This document shows positions 55,687-64,000 of a stretch of DNA of 64,000 nt, one piece after another; position 1 is the first letter of the stretch; each line of letters begins with the position of its first letter. This DNA comes from Hyphomicrobiales bacterium (GTDB lineage Bacteria; Pseudomonadota; Alphaproteobacteria; Rhizobiales; Rhizobiaceae): positions 213,799 through 277,798 of the forward strand of contig UCKM01000013.1 in NCBI GenBank assembly GCA_900473175.1. The letters are read 5' to 3'. Below the pieces are notes generated by a model, which worked only from the letters and a program-made list of their open reading frames with translations, did not search any database and was not told the DNA's origin. The position numbers and the translations under genes are program-made.

Positions 55687-56053
55687 GATCACTTCCTACT
55701 CATATCTGTTTTTGTGAATTCCCGGACGGAGAATCCGAGGCGCGGACGAAGCTTGGCGTCGGAGGCGGCCCGGCTCTCGTTTAGTGGACATCTGCGGACA
55801 GATAAGACTGACCGATGTCGATGAGCACGGCAGACCAGAGCCGTTACAAGCAGTCATCGTCAGATCCTTTGCTTTCGTGGTGGCATGATTTTTATTGTTT
55901 CTGCACGAGTTTCTGTAGCCCCTCTTTATGAAGAGCTGTGTCGCTGAAACGGGAACGCGGCTATGCATTCGTCAGCACGTATTGGCAGCGAGCGCGGTTA
56001 TTGAGTCTCGGCACGCGATGCTGGTGCATCGCTGCAACTGCTGAGGTTTGGTC
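55687..56053. other. Gap between hydrolase and lipoprotein genes
   Basis: About 365 bases with short frames only. Contains the promoter region of the exported hydrolase on the minus strand. Nothing further is seen. Confidence 0.35.
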
Positions 56054-56386
56054 CTATCGACGGCACTCGCGCCGGTCGGAATCGCGCCTGCAGCGGTCCC
56101 AGCGCGCGCGGTCGGCCATATCCTGGGCGTTTGTTGCAATTTCTTGCGTCAATCGGGTCCGCTCGAGCGACTCCCGTTGCGCGTTGTCGCGCTGCGCCTG
56201 TTGTTCCAGCATGCAGTTCGTATAAGCGCGAGACCCATAGGGTGCCCCAAAGCTCTGGCAGGTATTCGCGTCCCTGTACTGCCGTTCTTCCGCCGACACA
56301 CATCCTGATAAGGCGATGCCAAGGAGGGCTATGGAGAAGGCGGTTATGTAGGAGCGACGATGTTCGACGGAAGGGTGCTGCAGCAT
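56054..56386 (-). CDS. Small predicted lipoprotein
   Basis: 110 residues. A basic N-terminus and hydrophobic stretch (AFSIALLGIALSGC) end in a lipobox whose cysteine is near residue 30; the mature part is charged and helical (LEQQAQRDNAQRESLERTR) with several Cys (TCQSFGAPYGSRAYTNC). The family is a small alphaproteobacterial lipoprotein of unknown role. The ATG at 56386 follows AAGGA; the upstream frame is open but not protein-like. Confidence 0.75.
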   Translation of the reverse strand: MLQHPSVEHRRSYITAFSIALLGIALSGCVSAEERQYRDANTCQSFGAPYGSRAYTNCMLEQQAQRDNAQRESLERTRLTQEIATNAQDMADRARWDRCRRDSDRRECRR

Positions 56387-56572
56387 TCTGATGATATCCT
56401 TGAGAAATGAGCGTTGGACGTTTCTTCGGCGACACGAGCAGGGCGGGGCGGTGCCCCGCAAGCGTGCCCATGGCTCCAAAAAGCAGGCAAACATTGCGGC
56501 AACATTGTCTGAGGTCGAAAAGTGCTCACTGAGCAGCCCGCTTGCGGTTCGCAGCCGTCGCAGCGCGCGCAA

Positions 56573-57262
56573 TTACTGCATAGGGGCAAAGCCGAACGCC
56601 GACGCGATGCTGTTCATCCCGTTATAGACGCAGTGCAGGATGACGCAGGGCCAGACCGATCCGGTTGCCCGGAAAAGGACGGCGGCCAAAAGACCGACCA
56701 TGATCGCGACGGGCAGGATCACGCTGATGCCATGCGCGAGTCCGAATATGATCGCGCTCAGAACGATGCCGGCAAACGCGCCGTAGCGGTCGAGTGCATT
56801 CGCAACAACACCTCTGAACAGGATTTCCTCGCCGAAGGGCGTGAAGATGGCGCCGCCAAGGAAGGACAGGAGAAACGGTAAAGGTCCGCCACGCGCGGCC
56901 GCATGCAGGATGCCCTGAGGATCACTGGCTTCGAACCTGGTCAGATATGCGAACTGTATGATCAGGTTGAGACCATAACCGACGATGCCCGTTCCGGCCG
57001 CAATCATCAGCCAGCGAGGCGAGACAGGTTTGAAGCCGAACGGGCGGAGATCCTGTATCCGGAGACTATATGCAGCCGCGAAGGCGCCGACGCCGACGAC
57101 GCCCCCTGCCGTCGAGCCGACAACGCCCATAAGAACGGTGTCATTCCCGGGAAGAAATCCCATCAGCACGCCGAAAGAAACAAGCAGCACCGCGTATGTC
57201 ACGAGTCCAATGAGTATTTCCGGCCAGCCGGGTCTCTCCCATCGATCATCTGCAATCATCAT
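56573..57262 (-). CDS. CPBP-family intramembrane metalloprotease
   Basis: 229 residues with about seven membrane helices. Motif 1 (GEEILFRGVV) with the glutamates, motif 2 (FGLAHG) and motif 3 (ILHCVYNGMNS) of the Abi/CPBP group are all intact, so it should be an active membrane protease like those that process prenylated or bacteriocin substrates. The ATG at 57262 has GGTGAGG upstream. Confidence 0.9.
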   Translation of the reverse strand: MMIADDRWERPGWPEILIGLVTYAVLLVSFGVLMGFLPGNDTVLMGVVGSTAGGVVGVGAFAAAYSLRIQDLRPFGFKPVSPRWLMIAAGTGIVGYGLNLIIQFAYLTRFEASDPQGILHAAARGGPLPFLLSFLGGAIFTPFGEEILFRGVVANALDRYGAFAGIVLSAIIFGLAHGISVILPVAIMVGLLAAVLFRATGSVWPCVILHCVYNGMNSIASAFGFAPMQ

Positions 57263-57415
57263 CAACCTCACCTATCGCAGAACGCGCCTGTCGGGGCGCA
57301 GCGCATTGCAAAATGCGAACCGCGGGTGTGGATGCATGTAGCCGACCATCATCCAGATTATCGCTTCGCCCGGGTAGTTGCGCAGGGAAACATTGCGTCA
57401 ACATTGGCGCGGCGG

Positions 57416-58741
57416 TCAGTCCCGAACCGCGGGGAATTCCACCCGCACGATTGTCCCCCCGCCGGGCGCCGTTGCGATGGTGATGCGGCCGCGGTGGTGG
57501 TCGACGACCTGCTTCACCAGATTGAGACCCAGGCCGGTGCCGGAAGAGCGCGGCCGCAGCCGATGAAAGGGCTCGAATACGCGCACGTGTTCTTCCCCCG
57601 GAATGCCCGGACCGTTATCCTCGACCTCCAGCGCGGCGCCGTCGATCCGCACGATGACTTCGTCGCCGCCATGCTCGACCGCGTTTTGTATGAGGTTGGT
57701 GAGCGCGCGCTCGATCGATCTGATGTTGCCGCTGATCGAGCCGGGGCGCTCAACGACCACCTCGATTGTCTTGCCCGACGCGATCAGCACTGGCGCCAGA
57801 TCGGCAGCGACGCTGCGCGCGAGGACAACGGGGTCGACCCGATCGCTCGGCGCGCCATTGTCCAATCGATGAAGATCGAGCAGCTGCTCCGAGAGGGTCG
57901 CAAGCCGTGATACATCCGGCAAAAGCGAACGCATGCCTTTGTCTTTCGTGGCGTCGATCTTCATCCGCAATATCGCGATCGGCGTCCGCAGCTCATGGGC
58001 TGCCGATGCGATGAAGCGGTGCTGGCGGTCATAGCCTTCATCAAGGCGACCGAGCGCTGCATTGACAGCGCGAACGAGCGGGGCGATCTCACGCGGAACC
58101 TTGTCTTCCGAGAGCCGGATACCGCGGCGCTCGGCGTCGATCCCCTCCGCCTCCTCCGCAGTCTTGATGACGCCGGCCAAGGCGCGCGTGACAATCATCG
58201 GCATCGCGACGATGGAGACGAGCGCCAGGGTCAGGAAAATGGTGATGGCGACGATATTCGACGCCAATGTGATCAGCGCCGAAAAAGGTTTGACCCGGCC
58301 GTGCGCGATGATCTTCATGTCGCCTATCGGGCCGGATGCCTGTCGCACGATGGCGGAAAGGGTGAATGGCGCGAACTGCCCGCGCATGTCCGCAGAGGCC
58401 AGTTTGTCGAGGTGATCGACGAGGGGAGCGAACTCCGCTGGCATCTCACCGAAGCCGACCACATCGCCATTGCCGAGCCGGGCCGCGAACCAGAGATCCG
58501 GCGCTTCGTTTCGAAGCTTCGCCAGCTCTGGCGTCACTTCCACGACCGCGGTTCCGGTCGCATCACGAACGATCGAATTTGCGGCGACTTTTACGATGGC
58601 TTCCTCGACATACATCCCGTCGAGCGAGGAATTGATGAAAAAGACGATGAAGCCGACGGCGGCAGCGGCGATCGCCAGAAATTGAAGGAAGACGTAGCTG
58701 GCAATGAGGCGTGTCTTCAATGATGGCTGACGGCGCTTCAA
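57416..58741 (-). CDS. Sensor histidine kinase (EnvZ/QseC-like)
   Basis: About 441 residues. Two membrane helices (about residues 12-35 and 150-175) flank a periplasmic sensing part, then a HAMP region, a dimerisation domain with HELRTP and an ATPase domain with N box NLIQNAVEHGG, G1 DNGPGIPG and G2 GTGLGLNL. It should phosphorylate the response regulator encoded just upstream, but that gene is frameshifted. The start is uncertain: a TTG at 58741 is used here; the frame continues to 58804. Confidence 0.88.
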   Translation of the reverse strand: MKRRQPSLKTRLIASYVFLQFLAIAAAAVGFIVFFINSSLDGMYVEEAIVKVAANSIVRDATGTAVVEVTPELAKLRNEAPDLWFAARLGNGDVVGFGEMPAEFAPLVDHLDKLASADMRGQFAPFTLSAIVRQASGPIGDMKIIAHGRVKPFSALITLASNIVAITIFLTLALVSIVAMPMIVTRALAGVIKTAEEAEGIDAERRGIRLSEDKVPREIAPLVRAVNAALGRLDEGYDRQHRFIASAAHELRTPIAILRMKIDATKDKGMRSLLPDVSRLATLSEQLLDLHRLDNGAPSDRVDPVVLARSVAADLAPVLIASGKTIEVVVERPGSISGNIRSIERALTNLIQNAVEHGGDEVIVRIDGAALEVEDNGPGIPGEEHVRVFEPFHRLRPRSSGTGLGLNLVKQVVDHHRGRITIATAPGGGTIVRVEFPAVRD

Positions 58742-59408
58742 TCCTTTTCCTGAGCAAATAGCCCACTCCTCTGACCGTATGGATTTCGACGCCGGCGCCC
58801 GCATCGCCGAGTTTTCGACGCAACCGTGAGATATGGGAATCGAGCGTATTCGACTGGATCATGTCGTCGAAGCCGTAGACCGCTTCCTCGAGAGACTCGC
58901 GCAGGACAGTGCGCCCGCGCCGGCGCAACAGCGTGGTGAGCACCCTCACTTCCCGTCTCTGCAAATCCAGGCGCGTGTCGCGCACCCTGGCTTCGCCATG
59001 GGCCATGTCGAACACGAGATCACCGATGACGATGTCGTCAGGCGCAAGCTCGTTCGGACGGCGCTGAACCGCACGGAGACGGGCAAGCATTTCCTCCAGG
59101 TCGAAAGGCTTCACCAGGTAGTCGTCGGCGCCATCGTCCAGCCCGGTCACCCGGTCGGTCAGCTCGCCGCGGGCGCTCAACAATGATCGGGACACCCGGA
59201 GTATCGACCCGCAGTTGCGGAATGAGGCTCAGGCCGTCGCCATCGGGCAACGTGCGATCGAGCAGAACGAATTCGTGCACTCGCGACAGTGATGCTTCAC
59301 GGGCGAGCGACAGGCTCGTTACCCAATCAACCACGAAACGGCGCGTTCGAGCGCGCTACGCAAGGCTTTGGCGAACTCGGCCTCGTCTTCAATGAGAAGT
59401 ATCCTCAT
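58563..59408 (-). pseudogene. OmpR-family response regulator, broken by two frameshifts
   Basis: The ATG at 59408 (AGGAG upstream) opens MRILLIEDEAEFAKALRSAL, the normal receiver start. One base is missing near 59335-59341, so the reading stops soon after; the next frame carries VDWVTSLSLAREASL and the phospho-acceptor region FVLLDRTLPDGDGLSL. A second break near 59178-59183 (two bases missing) leads to the frame with LSARGELTDRVTGLDDGADD, YLVKPF and the winged-helix domain ending VRGVGYLLRK. Net change is minus three, so full-length protein would need both errors corrected. The final frame overlaps the kinase gene by about 180 bases, also odd. Sequencing error is possible. Confidence 0.85.
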
Positions 59409-59633
59409 GATGGCGCTCCTGTAACGCGGGAAGGCGCGCCTGAATCAGTGAAGTGGAACCTCTTGCCGCCGAGCTGTAACGCCCCAATACCGATACGCCT
59501 CATTTTCCCGGTCGTGCCCGGGTTTGACATGCATTCGGGACCTTCGACGCAGAGCTGGGGTGACGACTTCGCCGCAGTCGCCCTATTGACTGAACTCTTT
59601 CGTGCATGAGGTGCTAACGGAAAAGGCATTGAC

Positions 59634-60644
59634 CTAGCGAACCGTCTTCGCCAGGCAGCCGGTGACAAAACGAACGGCTTCCTCCGTGAGCTCCTGATCC
59701 TCCGGGGCGCCTCCAAATCCGCCATGCGGCATTGCCTCGAAAACATGCAGCTCTGCCGGAACTCCGGCACGTCTCAGCTTGCGATGAAGTCTCACCGCAT
59801 TGGAAAGGAACAGATCGCGGGTTCCACTTTGCAGGAAAGTCGGCGGAAAATCGGTCGATATTTCCCCGAAAAGTGGCGACAAGTAGGGATGAGACAAATC
59901 CGCTCCGTTTGCATAGAGCAGGTTATTCGACATCAGCGAATTCGGCAGAATGACGTCGATCGTCCGGTTGGTCTGAAAGCTGTCACCCGATTCAGTGAGA
60001 TCCACTTCCGGCGAAAGCAGCACGACACCGGCCGGAAAAGGCAAACCTTCGTCCCGTGCCCTCAGAATAGTAGCCATCGCCAAGTTACCGCCGGCCGAGC
60101 GACTGCTAAACACGACACGGTTTGCGCCATACCGCTGAATCAGGTGCCTGTAGGTCACGATGCAGTCGTCGAGGGCGGCGGGATAGGGGTGATCTGGCGG
60201 CATGCGGTAGTCGATACCGTAGCAGATCATGCCGTGCCGGTCTGCATGTACTCGCGCACTTTCCCGGCAGGAATCGCCGCCGCCAAAAACAAGCGCGCCG
60301 CCATGCAGATCGATAAGAACACAATCCCCAAGTCTAATATGTTCCGGTGTCGCTACATGAACCGTGGTTGTGCCGAAATGTAGCGTTTCGAGATTTCCTT
60401 TCGTTTCCTTCACAGCTTCCAGAAGAGTTTCGGCATAATACCTGTCGGCAGCGATCTGCATCTGCCGCCATGCCTCATGATCTTGTGGTGACGGTGTTGG
60501 AAAGAGTGCGTTGAGCGGCGTTCCCTCGCGTACGGCGGCATGCAACATCGCCTGCGCTTCGGCGCTGATTGAGGCGGGGACGGGGATTATCCGTTCGTCT
60601 ACGCGGACTCCTTGTGAAACAATTGGGCTTTGACCGTCTTTCAT
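59634..60644 (-). CDS. Alpha/beta hydrolase, hormone-sensitive-lipase family
   Basis: 336 residues. The HSL-family HGG oxyanion motif is present (LIDLHGGALVFGGGDS). The nucleophile segment reads SSRSAGGNLA, where GDSAGG is usual: the first glycine of G-x-S-x-G is Ser and the Asp is Arg. Acid and histidine fit SGTRDLFLSN and MPHGGFGG. GGAG is 9 bases before the ATG at 60644. Activity may be altered by the elbow change. Confidence 0.85.
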   Translation of the reverse strand: MKDGQSPIVSQGVRVDERIIPVPASISAEAQAMLHAAVREGTPLNALFPTPSPQDHEAWRQMQIAADRYYAETLLEAVKETKGNLETLHFGTTTVHVATPEHIRLGDCVLIDLHGGALVFGGGDSCRESARVHADRHGMICYGIDYRMPPDHPYPAALDDCIVTYRHLIQRYGANRVVFSSRSAGGNLAMATILRARDEGLPFPAGVVLLSPEVDLTESGDSFQTNRTIDVILPNSLMSNNLLYANGADLSHPYLSPLFGEISTDFPPTFLQSGTRDLFLSNAVRLHRKLRRAGVPAELHVFEAMPHGGFGGAPEDQELTEEAVRFVTGCLAKTVR

Positions 60645-60883
60645 TGGAAGTTTCTCCCAATCCATCCATCCGTCTCGCTGATGTCTCCGTCCACCAGTCC
60701 GTGGCCGACTGGAAGCTCACGCAACTCCACGGGCGCACCATTTATTTTCAAGGCGTCAGCCACTGCTGACGCTTTATGTGCAGATGGATCATCTTGTTTA
60801 TTGAGCATCAGCGCGTTCATTCCGGAAATACTCACAGCAGAGACGGTCAGAGGGCTATGTACGTTTGCAGAAAGCCCGATCAT
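60641..60883 (-). CDS. Truncated carboxylesterase-like C-terminus coupled to the antiporter
   Basis: 80 residues. The ATG overlaps the antiporter stop (TGATG), so it may be translated by coupling. Sequence such as ASAVADALKINGAPVELREL and PVGHGLVDGDISETDGWIG resembles the last third of YpfH-type serine esterases, including the catalytic-histidine area (GHG), but the nucleophile and N-terminal two thirds are absent. Probably a remnant; overlap with the next gene's start is four bases. Confidence 0.45.
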   Translation of the reverse strand: MIGLSANVHSPLTVSAVSISGMNALMLNKQDDPSAHKASAVADALKINGAPVELRELPVGHGLVDGDISETDGWIGRNFQ

Positions 60884-62625
60884 CAGAGGGGCTTTGGGGA
60901 GGGTTGAAGCAGCAGCCGGTTGCTGCCCGACATGATGTCCCCGTGGACCTGCTCGGACAGCCGCTCGGCATCGCGCCGACGAATGTCGGTGGTGGCATCT
61001 TCAATATCGGCTTCCCCGTAGCCCAATGCTCGCAAACCTTCTGCTCCCATCAGGTAAGCGGATTCGACCGTTTCGCGGATCTGGTAATCGACGCCGGCAC
61101 GGATCAGATCTACCGCGTGTCCTCGATCGTAGCTGCGGACAAGAAGCTTGGCCTGGGCAAACTCATGTTGCGCCAGTTCCACGATCTTCATCGCGGTCTT
61201 CGGGTCGTCTACACAGATCATGATCGCATCGGCTTCCCCCGCACCGGAGTGTCGCAGCGTGTCGAGCCGGGTCCCGTCGCCGAAGAAGACCTTGAACCCA
61301 TATCGCCCGGCATCGCGGATGCGGTCAGGGTCCTTGTCGATGACAGAAAGCTCGACGCCCTGCGATAGAGGTATCTGTGACGCGATCTGACCGAAGCGTC
61401 CGAACCCGATGACAAGGACGCGTCCCTTGAGATCACGAGCGGAATCGACTCCATCCATCGACGCCTCCGAATGAAGCAGAAGGTCGGTCGCTATCGTAAG
61501 CAGCGGCGTCAGCACCATAGACAGGATCACGACGGTGGCGAACAGTGCGTTCTCCCGCGCATCGATCACGCCGCCCGAGGTGGCTGCCGCATAAAGGACG
61601 AAGGCGAATTCGCCACCCTGGAGGAACATCGACGTGCGATGCAGGGCCTGGTGGTTGGAGCCGCCGAACAGACGCGCGACCGCATAGACCACGGCGCCCT
61701 TCGCGACAGTGAACGCGCCCAGCAGGGCCAGCAGGAGCGGCCATTCGGCCGCGACGACCGAAAGGTCCAGCGACATGCCGATGGCAAGAAAGAATAGTCC
61801 CATTAGCAAGCCGCGAAACGGCTCGACATCGCTTTCGATCTGGTGCCGGTAGCTTGAGCTCGAGAGCATCACTCCGGCGAGGAACGCGCCCATCGCCATC
61901 GACAATCCGGCGATGTCCATCACCAATGCTGCGCCGAGCACGACAAGCAGCGCGCCTGCCGTCAGCACTTCGCGGGTGTGTGCGCGGGCCAGCAATGCGA
62001 AGAACGGATTCAGGCCCCAGCGCGATACGCCCAGAAGCACGAGCAGCGCCGCAACGGCCACGAAGGCGTCAGTCCATTCTGCCTGTCCATGCGAGAGCGG
62101 TGAGAGAAAGGCGACCACTGCCAGCAGCGGTACGATCATCAGATCCTCAAACAAGAGGATAGCGACCGACTTTTGTCCCTCTGCGCTCGAAATCTCGCCC
62201 CGATCCTGCAGCACCGACATGATGACGGCGGTCGAGGATAAAACAAAGCCCGCCCCGGCGATGAAAGCGACGGTCACGGAAAGGCCAAGGAGCAACGCGC
62301 CCGTCAGCGTAAGGGCGGCTGTGGCTAAGAAAACCTGGACGAGGCCCAGCCCGAAAATCTGGGCCCGCATCGTCCATAACTTGTTCGGGCGCAGCTCCAG
62401 TCCGATCACGAACAGGAACATCACCACGCCAAGCTCGGAAAAATGGAGGATGGATTGGGTATCGGTGAACAGCCCCAGCACCGATGGCCCGACAAGAACG
62501 CCAGCGGCGAAGTAGCCGAGCACTGATCCCAGCCCCAGCCGGCGGAACAACGGCACAGCGACAACAGCCGCTCCCATCAGGACAACTGCCGGTCCAATTG
62601 TTTGCCCCAGACTCACTTCAGCCAT
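60883..62625 (-). CDS. Kef-type potassium/proton antiporter (CPA2 family)
   Basis: 580 residues. About twelve membrane helices form the antiporter domain (GYFAAGVLVGPSVLGL; FVLSSTAVIMSVLQDRGEI; FLAGVMLSSSSYRHQIESD). A C-terminal RCK/TrkA-N domain with VLVIGFGRFGQIASQ and KVFFGDGTRLDTLRHSGA follows. Members of this group are glutathione- or nucleotide-gated K+ efflux systems protecting against electrophiles. No KefF/KefG ancillary oxidoreductase gene is adjacent. AGGAAAGG precedes the ATG. Confidence 0.93.
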   Translation of the reverse strand: MAEVSLGQTIGPAVVLMGAAVVAVPLFRRLGLGSVLGYFAAGVLVGPSVLGLFTDTQSILHFSELGVVMFLFVIGLELRPNKLWTMRAQIFGLGLVQVFLATAALTLTGALLLGLSVTVAFIAGAGFVLSSTAVIMSVLQDRGEISSAEGQKSVAILLFEDLMIVPLLAVVAFLSPLSHGQAEWTDAFVAVAALLVLLGVSRWGLNPFFALLARAHTREVLTAGALLVVLGAALVMDIAGLSMAMGAFLAGVMLSSSSYRHQIESDVEPFRGLLMGLFFLAIGMSLDLSVVAAEWPLLLALLGAFTVAKGAVVYAVARLFGGSNHQALHRTSMFLQGGEFAFVLYAAATSGGVIDARENALFATVVILSMVLTPLLTIATDLLLHSEASMDGVDSARDLKGRVLVIGFGRFGQIASQIPLSQGVELSVIDKDPDRIRDAGRYGFKVFFGDGTRLDTLRHSGAGEADAIMICVDDPKTAMKIVELAQHEFAQAKLLVRSYDRGHAVDLIRAGVDYQIRETVESAYLMGAEGLRALGYGEADIEDATTDIRRRDAERLSEQVHGDIMSGSNRLLLQPSPKPL

Positions 62626-62745
62626 CCACGTACCTTTCCTGCGTTGCGTTGTTCATGATCCAAGGGCGACAGGGCGGCGGACGATAAGCCATCGCCCGTG
62701 ATCGATAGTTGGAAGCGAGGCCCGACAGAGTGTCCGCCACCTCGT

Positions 62746-63588
62746 TCAAGCCTTGTCACGGCCTTCGATGAACGCCAGCAGATCGGCATTGATCAGCTTG
62801 GGATGCGTGGCGAAGAGGCCGTGCGACAGGCCGGGATAGGTCTTCAGCGTGCCGTTCGGCAGGAGGTCGATCGCCTTGCGGGCCGAAGCGTCGATCGGCA
62901 CCACCTGATCGTCTTCGCCGTGCATCAGCAGAACCGGTTGCGAAACGGCCTTCAGATCCTCGGTGAAGTCCGTCTCCGAGAAGGCTGAAATGCAGTCGTA
63001 ATGGGCCTTTGCGCCGCCCATCATGCCCTGTCGCCACCAGTTGCGGATCAGTCCTTCGCTAACTTCAGCGCCTTCGCGGTTGAAACCGTAGAAGGGGCCG
63101 GACGGGACATCGAGGAAGAACTGCGCACGGTTGCGCAGGAGCGCCTCGCGAAATCCATCAAACACCTGCATCGGCAGCCCATCTGGATATCGCGGCGTTG
63201 CCAGCATGATTGGCGGCACCGCGCCGATCAGCACGGCCTTCGACACACGACCAGGCTTGCTGCGAGCGACATAACGGATCACCTCGCCGCCGCCGGTCGA
63301 GTGCCCGACGTGAACCGCGTCCTTCAGATCGAGCTCCCGGGTGAGCTCCGCGACGTCGGACGCGTATGTGTCCATGTCGTTTCCTGTATCGGTCTGGTCC
63401 GAGCGACCATGACCGCGCCGGTCATGCGCGATGACGCGGTAGCCCTTGCCGAGGAAGAACAGCATCTGGTTGTCCCAGTCGTCCGCACTGAGCGGCCAGC
63501 CGTGATGGAACATGATGGGCTGCGCGTCTTTCGGACCCCAGTCCTTGTAGAAGATCCGGGTACCGTCCTGCGTTGTAATCGTCGTCAT
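62746..63588 (-). CDS. Alpha/beta hydrolase, non-heme chloroperoxidase type
   Basis: 280 residues. Oxyanion [27 protein letters not shown], the nucleophile [13 protein letters not shown], the acid [10 protein letters not shown] and the histidine [10 protein letters not shown] all follow the cofactor-free haloperoxidase/esterase pattern. Likely an esterase or perhydrolase. No signal peptide. It lies 120 bases downstream of nothing co-directional except the partial LysR gene, with the antiporter behind. Confidence 0.93.
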   Translation of the reverse strand: MTTITTQDGTRIFYKDWGPKDAQPIMFHHGWPLSADDWDNQMLFFLGKGYRVIAHDRRGHGRSDQTDTGNDMDTYASDVAELTRELDLKDAVHVGHSTGGGEVIRYVARSKPGRVSKAVLIGAVPPIMLATPRYPDGLPMQVFDGFREALLRNRAQFFLDVPSGPFYGFNREGAEVSEGLIRNWWRQGMMGGAKAHYDCISAFSETDFTEDLKAVSQPVLLMHGEDDQVVPIDASARKAIDLLPNGTLKTYPGLSHGLFATHPKLINADLLAFIEGRDKA

Positions 63589-63876
63589 GGTTTCTTTGCT
63601 TTCCTCAGGTTTTCGGATGGGAAGACCGGGTTGCCACCATCGTCCCGATGGTGGGCGATCGTCGTTGAATCCTTCTCTGGTCGATCATCGGCACGCGGAT
63701 GTTCTTGTCGCTTCATTGGATCAGTCCAGACCGACGAGCTGCAGGCGCAGCGCCCGGAGCATGCGGAGCATCTCCTCGGCTTCGTGGCATAAGCCCGCCG
63801 TTCAGTTGCAGGCTGTAAGTTGTAGTATGTCGTGACAAGCCAATTCGAAACATGAGAAGCGTGCGAGTGAAGGTCG

Positions 63877-64000
63877 TCATGTCCCTGCACTCCAAACAGG
63901 CGCATTTCGCTCAAACGATTCGATCAGCAACTCCGAAAGGATGCGCACCTTTTGTGCCGGATGCGGACTGGGTGGGCGCACGACGTGGACATTGCCGACC
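63877..64000 (-). CDS. LysR-family regulator, C-terminal end (partial)
   Basis: On the minus strand the last 40 codons read VGNVHVVRPPSPHPAQKVRI, then LSELLIESFERNAPVW and a TGA at 63877-63879. The P-x-x-x-P-A-K-V-R-x-L/F pattern followed by a short tail is how effector domains of CrgA-type LysR regulators end. The rest lies beyond the window. It may control the hydrolase at 62746-63588, its downstream neighbour. Confidence 0.7.
   Translation of the reverse strand, partial: VGNVHVVRPPSPHPAQKVRILSELLIESFERNAPVWSAGT

Noticed and set aside
63585-63914. 109-residue frame before the chloroperoxidase-like gene
   Set aside because: Low-complexity and overlaps the LysR end; the only possible internal start (63716) lacks a ribosome site.

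Overview
The window reads as an alphaproteobacterial (Hyphomicrobiales/Rhizobiales) chromosome segment. Family-level evidence is the neighbourhood rlmE, guaB, an rsmB-type methyltransferase and guaA, the small basic conserved proteins typical of rhizobia and brucellae, and rhizobial-style TetR/GntR/ABC modules. Genus is inference; Phyllobacterium, Mesorhizobium or a Brucella/Ochrobactrum relative would all fit.

Positions 1-26,200 look like core chromosome. An alpha-2-macroglobulin (5' end outside the window) is coupled to penicillin-binding protein 1C. Then come D-amino acid dehydrogenase, a cold-shock protein, four small conserved proteins, an exopolyphosphatase overlapping rlmE, a candidate small RNA, an MFS exporter divergent from a Tat-exported metallo-hydrolase, guaB, a DinB-fold protein, a PRISE-type reductase with its divergent LysR regulator and a MAPEG protein, oxyR divergent from a catalase across a recognisable OxyR site, an RsmB-like methyltransferase, tspO, an MTA/SAH-nucleosidase-like gene, a hicAB pair and guaA.

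Positions about 26,205-48,690 look like a decayed genomic island inserted at the 3' end of guaA. A 12-bp motif (TGACGGTACTTT) occurs four times just after guaA and once more 22 kb away, and a degenerate copy of the guaA 3' end lies at 48,676. No integrase remains. Cargo: two diverged copies of a TetR / FAD-dithiol-oxidase-like / isoprenylcysteine-methyltransferase-like module; a GntR-controlled operon with an aromatic-sulfonate/NitT-type ABC transporter, an IlvD/Edd dehydratase and an RraA-type aldolase; an orphan Phd antitoxin; an SDR; a TetR-controlled RND efflux pair; a SAM methyltransferase; and a three-gene insertion (SMP-30-like protein, NTF2-like protein, monooxygenase-like protein) splitting the second module copy. 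Broken pieces include an ABC ATPase, a Tat signal peptide, IS21-like ends and an initiator-tRNA-like 3' end.

Positions 49,000-64,000 carry accessory metabolic and stress genes: SDR, chlorophyllase-like hydrolase divergent from a TetR regulator with two palindromic operators, pirin, RidA, quinone oxidoreductase, several alpha/beta hydrolases, a small lipoprotein, a CPBP protease, a two-component system whose response regulator is broken by two frameshifts, and a Kef-type antiporter. The window ends inside a LysR-family gene. No rRNA, complete tRNA or CRISPR array was seen.
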